A DNA stretch of 63,604 bases from a virus. The first letter of the stretch is position 1; each line of letters begins with the position of its first letter. This document shows positions 44,857 through 55,000 of this stretch, piece after piece. The position numbers were made by a program, and so were the translations under genes. Where the stretch lies: positions 1 to 63,604 of the IMG/VR virus record IMGVR_UViG_3300033550_000003; one strand, written 5' to 3'. The notes under the pieces were generated by a model. That model saw only the letters and a list, made by a program, of their open reading frames with translations. It was not told where the DNA came from and searched no databases.

Positions 44857-45735
44857 GAAATCTACAGAGATACAGATGGTGTTGCTACATTACAACATCC
44901 AACGACAGATTTGCTTACCGCAGATGTTTATCGCGGCAGCACAGTGATTTCCGCAGATCAAGTTGTGACGACCACAGGAGACATTCACACCACTCCAATT
45001 ACATGGCCTCACACATCCTACGACGACACCTTGAAGATTATTTGGAAGAATGCAGACGAATCGTTCTCCAGGGTGACTTATGTTGAAATCGTCACACCCA
45101 TTGTTCCTCTTTACGAGCTAGACACTATCTTCGACAATACAACTCCAGACGAGGATAAATACGATGCCGAACGCCTCGTAAGAAGAATTATTGAGGTTTA
45201 TACAGGACAAGATTTCGGAAAGTACACTGGTGTAAAGAAGGTTCAGGGTAACGACACAACCGAATTGGCCATGCCAACCCCACTACTTTCTTTCACAGCA
45301 ATGAACGACTATAACTTCGAATACGAGCCAACCGCTTTTGTGATTCGCGGTGAAGGATGGTTCCTTGCTCAACGTCCGGGAGGATATTACACAATTAAGG
45401 ACGCTCCACCTGACGACGTACTAGATATGTTCAATGATGGAATCATCATTGCACCAACAGCTATTAAGAAGCCAGATTTCTGCTTTAGAAGTGATTACAC
45501 AATTACTGGAGATTGGGGATATGAGTATGTACCCGTCCCGGTGGTAGAAGCAGCAAAGATTCTTCTCAATGATTATGCATGTCAAGATGCAGCATATAGA
45601 GACAAGTACCTGCACTCTATGAAGTCTGCCGACTGGAGATTCGAATTCAATCAGGGAGCATTCGACGGAACTGGAAATGTAAAGGCCGATCAGCTTCTTG
45701 AACCATACAGATTGGACAATATCGCAGTAATATGA
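44854..45735 (+). CDS. Head-tail connector (adaptor) protein
   Basis: 293 residues, leaderless ATG. An N-terminal beta domain (about 1-85) is followed by a gp6-like helical region (EDKYDAERLVRRIIEVYTGQ) and a C-terminal EAAKILLNDYACQDAAYRDKY helix pair. Between capsid and tail genes, this order is typical of the adaptor. Overlaps the next start. Confidence 0.75.
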   Translation: MEIYRDTDGVATLQHPTTDLLTADVYRGSTVISADQVVTTTGDIHTTPITWPHTSYDDTLKIIWKNADESFSRVTYVEIVTPIVPLYELDTIFDNTTPDEDKYDAERLVRRIIEVYTGQDFGKYTGVKKVQGNDTTELAMPTPLLSFTAMNDYNFEYEPTAFVIRGEGWFLAQRPGGYYTIKDAPPDDVLDMFNDGIIIAPTAIKKPDFCFRSDYTITGDWGYEYVPVPVVEAAKILLNDYACQDAAYRDKYLHSMKSADWRFEFNQGAFDGTGNVKADQLLEPYRLDNIAVI

Positions 45736-46223
45736 GTTGTCTTCTGGGAGCAAGATTTAATATGCGTGCGACAATTCTTCGGCAGGTAGGAGCAGATGTC
45801 GACGGCAGTCAGGGTAGCTGGCAAACGATAACAGACCCAATTTCAGGCGCCATTGAGCGCGTGTGGATTGAGGATATTGATCCTGGTACTCCAGGTGTCC
45901 AGAAGATTGTTATCAATTGTATGGCCCGAGGAATCACGAATGGTGGTATCCGAGTTGCTGGTACAACGCAAAGATATTCAAATATTTATGAGAACATCGA
46001 CTGGGTAGTCATGACTATTCCAAAGTCGGTGATTCTCACAAAGAGAGACAGAGTGACAGATATTTCCAATGCTAACGGAGACATCATCTGGAAGGAAGAA
46101 GAACTAGAAGGTCAGCCTTCGACGATCTTCCTTGCTATGGGTTCTACTCCAGTTGTTGACCCATTTGGAAATCACATCGAAAGCACTTGTCTACTACAAA
46201 GAGCAGAGGTGCAAAAGCCGTAA
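45732..46223 (+). CDS. Head-closure-like protein
   Basis: 163 residues, ATG overlapping the previous stop. Small beta-barrel look (RATILRQVGADVDGSQGSW, RYSNIYENIDWVVMTIPKS, RDRVTDISNANGDIIW), as in SPP1 gp16-like closure proteins. Position after the adaptor supports it. Overlaps the next gene. Confidence 0.68.
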   Translation: MSCLLGARFNMRATILRQVGADVDGSQGSWQTITDPISGAIERVWIEDIDPGTPGVQKIVINCMARGITNGGIRVAGTTQRYSNIYENIDWVVMTIPKSVILTKRDRVTDISNANGDIIWKEEELEGQPSTIFLAMGSTPVVDPFGNHIESTCLLQRAEVQKP

Positions 46224-47017
46224 TGGCAAAAGGAAAGGCATTTGTTGGTGTCACAATGGACACCGTTGAAGCAGCGTCTCTTACCGGGTTTCTGACGACA
46301 TTGTCAGCTCAGATTGAAACTGATGCAAATATGGGCCCGGTGCTCAACTATGCCCATAGCGAATTGAGCAGAAAGTTTGATGCTTATATGGCCGCAGTGG
46401 CACCAGCCTCTCCTAAGCAATTCCATCACGTATATGATTGGGGAAACATCGGAAATCCTCAGTATCAATTGTGGACCAATGTTTTGAGAGGAAGAGGAAA
46501 TAATAGATATGCCTCATTTGAATTCAGAGCTTCCACAATTCCTGTTCCAGTGCACCAGGGAGAGAAGAAGGATTTTAGAAAAGTCCATAGGTTCGTTTAC
46601 AAGGCTATGATCATGGAATACAACATCGCTGTCACTGTAAAAAGAAAGAGGGCGAAAATGTTGGCCTTTCCTGGCAACAATGGAAGAATTGTTTTCACTA
46701 AGGGCCCTATTGTTGTAGAAAATCCCGGTGGTCAAGCAACCACAGGATCATTTACTGCCGCTTGGACTGATTGGTGGTCTGGAGCCGGTGCGAGACAAGT
46801 CTTTTCAGATAGTATTAATGAGACTCTAGAAAATGATCTAAGTGAACGAGCAATGATGAAATTCATGAGAAGATTCAGAAAGGCTAAGGCTCGATCAGGA
46901 TCTATCAATGTCGCAGACAATAAAACTGCTTTTAATCAAGGAGCCAAGCTAGCAGAGGATTTCCTTGCAGAAAGAGCAAAGAAGAACGAAGGAAGGAGAA
47001 AGAGTTATGGCATATGA
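46223..47017 (+). CDS. Neck or tail-completion protein
   Basis: 264 residues from ATG at 46223 (overlap TAATG; TTG at 46187 would extend it). Mixed fold with a basic middle (VTVKRKRAKMLAFPG) and a basic helical C-terminus (MRRFRKAKARSG). Order portal-capsid-adaptor-closure-this-terminator suggests the neck/tail completion role. No direct family match recognised. Confidence 0.6.
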   Translation: MAKGKAFVGVTMDTVEAASLTGFLTTLSAQIETDANMGPVLNYAHSELSRKFDAYMAAVAPASPKQFHHVYDWGNIGNPQYQLWTNVLRGRGNNRYASFEFRASTIPVPVHQGEKKDFRKVHRFVYKAMIMEYNIAVTVKRKRAKMLAFPGNNGRIVFTKGPIVVENPGGQATTGSFTAAWTDWWSGAGARQVFSDSINETLENDLSERAMMKFMRRFRKAKARSGSINVADNKTAFNQGAKLAEDFLAERAKKNEGRRKSYGI

Positions 47018-47519
47018 TGCAGCAGCTACACATGCAATAAACAAGTTTGTACAAGCTAAGCTTGTTGGTGAAGGAATTATTTCAGCATCCAACTATACAC
47101 AGGTTCCATTCTTTATTCCAGCACAGCAGCAGCCAGAGTTGACTAATTTGCCGACAGAAATTCCTTTCATTGTTTACAATTACGTTTCAACGGCTGAATA
47201 TGTTGATTGGTTCAAGGAGCATGAACAGGTGGCTTACACTGTGTATTCAGATAGCGAGAAGCAATTGAGAAATATTGTTCTCTATCTGTTGCAGCTTCTT
47301 AGAAGATATGAGTGGACGGCCGAAGATGTGAATGATTATGTCGATTCGTTGGCAAGTCCAGCATTCGATTGGGCGAAGAAATTCAATATCAAATACACCA
47401 GAGTTACAAATGCAACAAGTCCAGAACCGGCAACGGAAGAAGGAGGAAGACAGGCTGCCATGGTCGTCTTTTCCTTGTGTTTTACGCATGAATTGGATCA
47501 ACGAGGAATGAGAATCTAA
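47007..47519 (+). CDS. Tail terminator-like protein
   Basis: 170 residues after GAAGGAGAAAGAGTT. EIPFIVYNYVSTAEYVDWF and LRNIVLYLLQLLRRYEW give the alpha/beta mix of tail terminators (gpU-like). Directly precedes the major tail gene. Its start overlaps the previous gene. Confidence 0.7.
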   Translation: MAYDAAATHAINKFVQAKLVGEGIISASNYTQVPFFIPAQQQPELTNLPTEIPFIVYNYVSTAEYVDWFKEHEQVAYTVYSDSEKQLRNIVLYLLQLLRRYEWTAEDVNDYVDSLASPAFDWAKKFNIKYTRVTNATSPEPATEEGGRQAAMVVFSLCFTHELDQRGMRI

Positions 47520-47525
47520 ACTCGT

Positions 47526-47554
47526 TTGCTTGATAACAAATTGCAAGATAATAT
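47526..47554 (+). promoter_or_regulatory. Promoter upstream of major tail gene
   Basis: TTGCTT (47526-47531), 17 bases, TAATAT (47549-47554). Confidence 0.65.
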
Positions 47555-47624
47555 TGCCTCATTGAGGAAGTTATGTGCGCCAACACAAACAAGCATACTT
47601 TTTCAGAAAAGAGGTGAATAACGT

Positions 47625-48260
47625 ATGGCATATAGCGTAAAGAACATTATTATTGGTGCAGCAGCAGTTTACCTAACTGCAATTGACAGCACTGACCCAC
47701 TGTGGGGTGCTTCTGGCCCAGCTCTTCCAGCGGAAGTTCCAGGTACTCCATTTTCTCAGACCCTAGAGGCTTCTGCTGATTGGAACCACACTGGTTTTAC
47801 ATCTGAGGGTGTTGAGGTTTCATACGAGCCTGACTACGGTGAGGTTGAGGTTGACCAGCTTCTAGACTCTGCGAAGCTATTCAAGCAGTCTATGAGAGTT
47901 ATGGTAAACACGACCTTCTCAGAGGCGACTCTGGAGAATCTTCTAATTGTATGGGGTCAGCAGACTGACTCTCTAACCACGACCGCCACGAGCAAGACTC
48001 TTGGTATTGAAGGTGGTGAGCTTGGAGATGAGCCAACGGAGCGAGGAATCGCGTTTGTAGGAAATGCCCCTCGTGTGGCAGACAACGAAAAGCGTGAGCG
48101 TATTTACCACGTACGACGTGCTCTTTCAGTTGAAAGTACTTCACACGCCCTTAGGAGAAACGAAGCGACTCTGTTCCCTGTTTCATTCCGTCTACTTCCA
48201 GACCCAGCATTCTCAGGTCAGGAGTACGGTGTAATCAAGGACCGTCAGATCGCAGCCTAA
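47625..48260 (+). CDS. Major tail protein
   Basis: 211 residues after AAAGAGGTGAATAAC, the same ribosome site as the capsid gene. Beta-rich, beginning MAYSVKNIIIGAAAVYLTAI, with GVEVSYEPDYGEVEVDQLLD in the middle and an ending typical of tail tubes (RLLPDPAFSGQEYGVIKDR). Followed by terminator, chaperones and tape measure, which makes the call secure. Confidence 0.85.
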   Translation: MAYSVKNIIIGAAAVYLTAIDSTDPLWGASGPALPAEVPGTPFSQTLEASADWNHTGFTSEGVEVSYEPDYGEVEVDQLLDSAKLFKQSMRVMVNTTFSEATLENLLIVWGQQTDSLTTTATSKTLGIEGGELGDEPTERGIAFVGNAPRVADNEKRERIYHVRRALSVESTSHALRRNEATLFPVSFRLLPDPAFSGQEYGVIKDRQIAA

Positions 48261-48273
48261 GTCAAAGGTTTTG

Positions 48274-48332
48274 CATTGGCCCCCGAAAGGGGGCCTTTGC
48301 GTTTTGGATTGTAAGAATCGGTTGCTATAATG
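48274..48332 (+). promoter_or_regulatory. Terminator then promoter for tail chaperones
   Basis: GGCCCCC-GAAA-GGGGGCC then TTTGCGTTTT; TATAAT near 48326-48331 with TTTGGA 17 bases upstream. AAAAGGAG precedes the GTG start. Confidence 0.7.
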
Positions 48333-48354
48333 AGATCAAACAAAAGGAGATAAA

Positions 48355-48699
48355 GTGGCAACAAGCGTTTACACCGTTGAGGAAATTGTCCTCCAGGACG
48401 GTACTGAGGTTTCTCTAAAGCCTCTAAACATCAAGAATCTTCGTAGGTTCATGGTCAAGTTCAAGGAGCTTGAGAATCTTAAGACGGACGACGAAGTAGT
48501 AGATTTTCTAATTGAGGCAGCTCAGCTATGTCTCTCTTCAATTCATCCAGAATACTCTGACAGCGAGAAGTTCGAGGATGCAGTAGACATGCCTACCGTG
48601 CATAAGATTATCGAAATCTGTGGTGGGGTTAAGCTGAATGACCCGGAATTGATGGCCGCAGCAGCGGCGGCAGTGACAGAACAAGCTGGGAAGAACTAG
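48355..48699 (+). CDS. Tail assembly chaperone (short form)
   Basis: 114 residues from GTG at 48355. EEIVLQDGTEVSLKPLNIK at the start and helices to the end (MAAAAAAVTEQAGKN) match the gpG-type chaperone. The second frame continues without a stop through its last codons, which indicates a frameshift product. Confidence 0.8.
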   Translation: MATSVYTVEEIVLQDGTEVSLKPLNIKNLRRFMVKFKELENLKTDDEVVDFLIEAAQLCLSSIHPEYSDSEKFEDAVDMPTVHKIIEICGGVKLNDPELMAAAAAAVTEQAGKN

Positions 48700-48998
48700 A
48701 CCTAGCAAAACTAGAGGCTGAGCTATTCATGCTTGGCATCTGGAAAAACTTTGAAGAAATGGAAACGAACCTCACACTAGCCGAACTCGAATCTTTGCTC
48801 GAAGCAAAAAGAGAAAAAGAATACGACGAGAAGAAATTTATGGCTGCACTAAAGGGCGTAGACCTAGAAAGCCCGAAGGACGATAGCGCACCTTCATTTG
48901 AAGACATTAAAAATCGCGCGGCAGCAAAGGCTAGAGGAGTTTCGCAAGAAGCATTGGAGTTTTCACAAATTGGAATAGCTTTTGAAGGAGATGACTGA
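48355..48998 (+). CDS. Tail assembly chaperone, probable -1 frameshift product
   Basis: The downstream frame is shifted by -1 and is open from about 48.64 kb to 48998 (joining at ...SWEELDLAKLEAELF...). A gpG-gpGT type fusion of about 214 residues is expected, required for tape-measure folding. No textbook slippery heptamer is present; the best candidate is GCTGGGAAG near 48688. The extension is charged and helical. Confidence 0.72.
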
Positions 48999-49000
48999 TA

Positions 49001-52000
49001 ATGGAGAATATTAATATCCGCTTTAATGCCTCGGCCAATTTCGGTCAGGTATCACAGCAGATTACCGCTTTGAATAATCAGCTTGCAGCAATGCAGGCTA
49101 ATCTAGCCGCAAATGCCAGCGCGGTTGCTTCTAGTGCGACAGCATTCAGAAACAATGTCCGTGGTCTTGGCAATATGTCCGTTGAGACAATGCGGGTGGC
49201 TTCTGCTGCCGAAAATTACACCAAGGCGTTGCAGAAGCAGGATATTACTCTCCGACAGGCGATTAAGAATCGCCAGACTTTCAATCAGGTCCTTCGAGAG
49301 CAGTATGCATTGAGCAGAGCGTCAGCAATGCAGTGGACCCAGGGTAACCGAGGAAGGTCAACCCTGGATCTCATCGTTCCTACAGACGCCCCAGCCCGTC
49401 TTGGTAATTTCAGACAAACTCTGAGCCAAGTGCGGGCTGGAACCATTTCTACAAATGTTGCACTGGGAGAAATGGCCATCAAGATGGGTCTTGTCTCTCA
49501 GGTTGCTGCCTCTGGTGCAGCCAACATGATTAAGTGGGGTAAGAACACTCAGTGGGCTGGTCGTCAGCTAATGGTTGGTTTCACTATGCCTGTAATTGCG
49601 GCCGGTGCTGCAATGGGTGTCCTTGCCTACAAGGTAGAATCAGAACTTACAAGAATCAATAAGGTTTATGACTTCACTGTAAACAAGGATCAGAATGCAG
49701 CCAAGTTTGCACAGGAATCAGCGACTCTTAGAGTAAACTCTCTTAACGCAGCAAAGGTTGCGGCTCAGCAGTATGGTGCAGCCATTCAGGACACCCTAAA
49801 GGTTGAAGCAAATCTAGCTGCGACCGGTGAAAAGGGTGCTGAGCTTATTGGTAAGACAACTGAGGTTATGCGTCTTGCAACCCTTGGTGAAATGGAATAT
49901 CAGCAGGCTCTAGAAACCACGATTACTTTGCAGTCTGTTTATGGACAGAACACAGAGGATCTTGCTAAGTCATTCAACTACATGAACGCAGTAGAGAATG
50001 CGACTTCACTTTCTATTGAAGACTTCTCAAAGGCTATTCCAAAGGTGGCAGCACCTCTTAAGAGCCTCGGTGGAGATATTCAGGAAGTCGGTACTTTGCT
50101 CGTTGCCATGCGTTCACGAGGAATTAACGCTGTTGAAGGTGCAAACGCAATCAAGGCGTCTTTCAACCGAGTTCTCAATCCTACTCGTGCAGCCAAGAAT
50201 ATGTTCAAGGAGTTGACTGGAGAAGGACTCGTTGAGCTGGTAGAGGAAACCGAAGGAAAGGTAATCCCTACGTTCCAGCGTTTGCAGAAGGCTACGGAAA
50301 ACCTATCTGGTCTCGAAAAGCAGCAGCTATTTGGTAAGCTATTCGGTACTCAGCAGACGACTCGTCTACAGGCTATCGTTGAAGAAATGGCTAACCTTGA
50401 GGATGAAACTACTCAGGTTGGTAAGGCATTCCAGATTGCTCAGCAGGATTCGGGAGCTTGGGCAAGAAATGCTGAGCGAGAGATGAAGGCTCTACAGGAA
50501 TCTGCATCTGGTCGATTCAAGATTGTTGTTGAATCTCTTAAGGCCCAGCTTGCAGAGGCAGGAGAGCCATTCCTAAGAGTCGGTGCAATGATTGTTGGAG
50601 TAATTGGCTCCATTGTAAAGGCATTCAATGAGCTTCCAGAAGGAGTAAAGACTCTTCTATCTGTCGGTGTCATTGGTGCAGCAATCGCTGGTCCAATTGT
50701 TATGCTCATCGGTCTATTTGCTAACTTGATGGGTCAAGCTGCAAAGCTTGGAGCCAGCCTTCTTGGTGTAGTATTTAGATTTAGAGCTTTGCTACCAGAG
50801 CAAGTGGCGAGCCGACTTGCAGCAATGCATAATGCTCAGGCAATGAGTGCAGAGGCAGTAGCAGCGGAAACTCTTACGACTACGTTGACGCATTTGACTG
50901 CTGCCCTGGTTAGAGCTACAGGGGCTCAGGCGACATTTATTCAAACGTCTCAGGGACTCCGACTTGCTCCGCAAATGCCAGCTTATCCGGCAGGTCTTTC
51001 TGGCCCTCTAACGCCAACAGTCGCTGGATACAGAGATGCTAATGGCCGAACAATTACTCGTCAAGAGGGTATGGCTTGGCAACGTGCTCAGCAGGCTTCT
51101 GCTCAAATTAATCAGAATTCAGCGGCAACTCGTAGAAACTTCCAGATGATGGGTGGATCTTTCCAGACCATCGCATTGACTGGTGGAATCATGGGAAGCA
51201 TGGCTACTGATTCTGGCACACTCGCAAACAATATTTCTAATGCAGCGGTTGCAGCAGGTCTTATCGCAACTGTCCTCGCTGGACCTCTTACCCGATTCTT
51301 CTCATCTCTGGGCACTCTTGTAGCCCCAGCATTTGCAGCAATTGGTAGAGCTGGTGCAGCAACATTTGGTCGAATTGGTGCTGCTGGTGCTGGAGCATTT
51401 TCCAGAATTACAGCTTCAATTGGAAGTACCACAGCGGCTCTAGGTGGATTGGGCGCGGTGGCAGGAACTCTTCTTGCTACAGCTATTGCAATTGGAGCAG
51501 CCTGGTACATCATTAATAAGAACATTGAAGCTTCTCGTCAGGAGCAGGAAGCTGTAGCCACATCTGCAAAGGCTTGGGCAGATACTCTTGGATTTGCTTA
51601 TCAAGAAACTCAGGCAATTGTTGCAGAGGGTGGTAAGGCTGCCGATTCAATGCAGGACAGAATCAATAAGTTCAGAGCTTCAAATGAAGAGGCATTCAAG
51701 GATATCTCTAGTTACTTCGATGCATCAGATGCTGAAAAGTGGGCTCGTGCAATTGAAGAAGGAACAAAGGTTCGTCTTCGTGGTGGAACGGCTACAGCAG
51801 CCGAAGAGGCCACAAGAACTGCTCTAAAGATCATGGGTAAGGAATTCAGTGATGCTGAATTCGAAGTAGCCATCAATGCAAAGATGAATTTCAGTCTTGT
51901 CGATTCTGTTATGCAGAAGAGGCTTGAGGCTGCTGCATCCGATATGACAGAAGCTGTTAACAGGCAGTTTGATCAGTCTAAGTCAGAAAGTTTTGCAAGA

Positions 52001-55000
52001 TTCTTCTCAACGGAAAGCGTTATCCAGCAAAAGGCCGGTGAGCAAATTAAGCAGAACGCTCGTGACCTATGGGATATCTATGACAATACTCAGGAAGAGA
52101 AGAAGCAGGAAGTCTTCAATAAGATTGCAGCAGCAGTCAACACTGAGAATGTCAAGATTTTCGAAATGTACAAGAACAAGTACAAGTCTGAATTCGAAAA
52201 GATGGGAATCGAAACCTTTGCTGACTGGACCAAGTATCTAAAGGAAGAAACCGGTGGAGGCCAAGAGGGAACTACTCTTGGAGTAAAGCTAGGTCTTTCT
52301 GATGATGAGATTGAAAATGTTGAGCGTGCAATTGACGCGACCAAGGGATTCAATCAGGAGTTCGGAAAGATGCAGGGTCTTCCTGACGACAAGGTTCGAA
52401 ACCTTCTCGATACAGATGAACTTCGTCAGTACATTCCTGAATTGAACAAGGTTGCTCCTGCTCTTAATCAGGTTGAAACGGCTCAGCGTAAGTGGAGCGA
52501 GGCTCTTGAGCAGCGCACAATGAAGGACAAGAATTTCAGTGAACAGGATCAGTTGAATCTTCTTAATCTTTACAGAAGAGAAGCTGGCCTTCTAGACGCC
52601 ACAAGTGCGGAACAGGGATTCGGTGAAGCAATTGATGCTAACAAGCAAAAGGTTTCTGATTACACTGATGAACTAGAAATGAATGCTGAAAATGTTCAGG
52701 ACTTCGTTAATGCACAGAAGCAGGTCTTTTCCGGAACAATGGATGAGGTTTACTCTCGTGCAGAAGAAATCATGAATGAAAACCAGCAGGCTGAAATTGA
52801 TGGAATTCAGAAGAGGGCAGAAGCTCGCGCGGACGCCCTTGACAGGGCTCAGGAAAGAGCTGACAAGAAGTTCGATGAACGTCAGGAAAAGACTGAGAAG
52901 AGATTCGAAGATAAGCAGGATGCTCTCGATAAGAGATTCGAGAATAAGCAGCGTGCTTTTGACACCCGCTGGGACAATCTCATGGAGAGCCACGAAAAGA
53001 AGTGGGAAACTCGAATTGAGAAGGAAAAGGCAGGATACGACAACAAGATCAAGAAGATTCAGGATGCAATTAAGGCGGAGCAAGATGCCGAACAGAAGCG
53101 TCAGGAAATCTTTGAGAGAGAAAAGACTCGTATTCAGCGTGCAGCGGAACTGGCAAATCAGAATATTGATTTCCAGATGGCAATCAATTCAGGAAACCTT
53201 GACGAGGCAGCGAAGATCGGAAACGATATTCAGTCTCAGATTGGTCAATGGAACACTGAGGATACGGCTGGCTCAAGTCAGACGGCTTCTGAACAGAAGA
53301 TTGCTGGATTCGAAAAGCAAATCTCAACAGTTGAAGCTGAAAGAGATCGTCGTCTAAACATTCTTAACCAGCTTGAAGAAGCTGAAAAGAAGCAGCTCGA
53401 TGCTAGAAAGCAGAGAGAACAGGACGCTCTAAAGGCTCAGCGAGAAGCAGCAGAAAAGTCTTTGCAGATTTCTCGTGAGAAGGCTCTTAAGCAGATTCAG
53501 ATCGAAAGAGAAGAATACAATAAGGGTGTTCAGGCGCAGAGAGAGGCTTTGAATCGTGAAACTCAGGACAAGATTAACGCCACGCAGAAGAAGTATACTG
53601 CGGCTAAGCGTGCTCTTGAAAATGAATTGGCAGCACTTAGAGCTTTTGTTCCGAAGAATCAGGCAGAACTAAACGCTCATGTCAAGAAGGTTGAAGAGGC
53701 TTACGCAAGACACGGTGTAAATCTCAAGGCTAGAGGAAATGAGTGGGGCAAGTATGTAGGAAATGCCCTTTCTGCAAATGTAAAGGCAGCAGCAGAAGGT
53801 CTCAAGAGCGACATTGCATGGGCCCAAATTGGTAAGAAGATTACTGAGCAAATGGTCGATGGTGCGTTCTCAATGTCCACTGCTGAATTCATGAAGTGGG
53901 TTACAACAGGTAAGCTACCGAAGAATTATGCTGGACCTGGAACAAGTCGTTCTAGTGCGAATGCACAAGAATGGGGAGGCATTCCATATGCTCCTGGTCA
54001 AAATGCATACTCTAGCACTCCATCCTATCTATTGCGTCACGAGGGTGGGCCTGTTGGAGGAGCAAAGAAGTACAACAGTCGAGGCGGACGTCCTGTAAGT
54101 TCAGGAATGTACTCCGACGAGACATGGGGTCTCCTTAAGAAGAATGAGTACGTCATTAATGGCGACGCTCACAAGACTTATGGAACCGACTTCTTTGACA
54201 ACATGAATTCCGGAAAGTTTGGAACTGGTGGTCCAGGACTAGGAATGGTCGGAATGTTTGGCGCCGCTCTTGCAGGAGCATATAGCCAAATGGTTGCAGG
54301 AGCCATCAACTCAATGGGTCAAAATGCCATGTCAATGAACATGGGTCTTGACGTAATGGGTATTCCTGGTCAGGCTGGAGCTTATGGAAACACGAAGCTA
54401 AATTCTGAACAGCTAGCAAATGCGGCAGCAATTATTGGTGTCGGTAAGTCAATGGGTGCAACTACCACAGACCTTATCGTTTCCATTATGACTGCTATGC
54501 AGGAGTCTACTCTAAGAAACATCAACTATGGTGACCGTGACTCTGTTGGTCTATTCCAGCAGCGTCCAAGCCAGGGTTGGGGAACCGTAGAGCAGATTAT
54601 GAATCCTACATACGCTGCACGAAAGTTCTTCGAAGGTCTTTTGGCTATGAAGAACAGAGCCAAGCTTCCTCTATGGGAACAGGCTCAGAGAGTTCAGCGT
54701 TCTGCATTCCCGATGGCTTATGCAAAGTGGGAGCAAATGGCTCGTGCGGTTGTTGGTGGAACTGGATTCTCTATCCAGGGAACCGGAACCGGATGGAGAA
54801 AGCCTGTTAATGGACCTGTCACTCAAAACTGGAGTGCTCGTCATGGAGGAATGGACTTTGGAATTCCTGTGGGAACTCCTGTCCAGGCTGCAAATGCAGG
54901 AACGGTCGTTGCTTCTGAGGACCTTAGAGGAAATCAGAATGGCGGATACCGCTCATATGGTCGATACGTTGTTGTTGACCATGGTGGGGTTTCAACCCTT

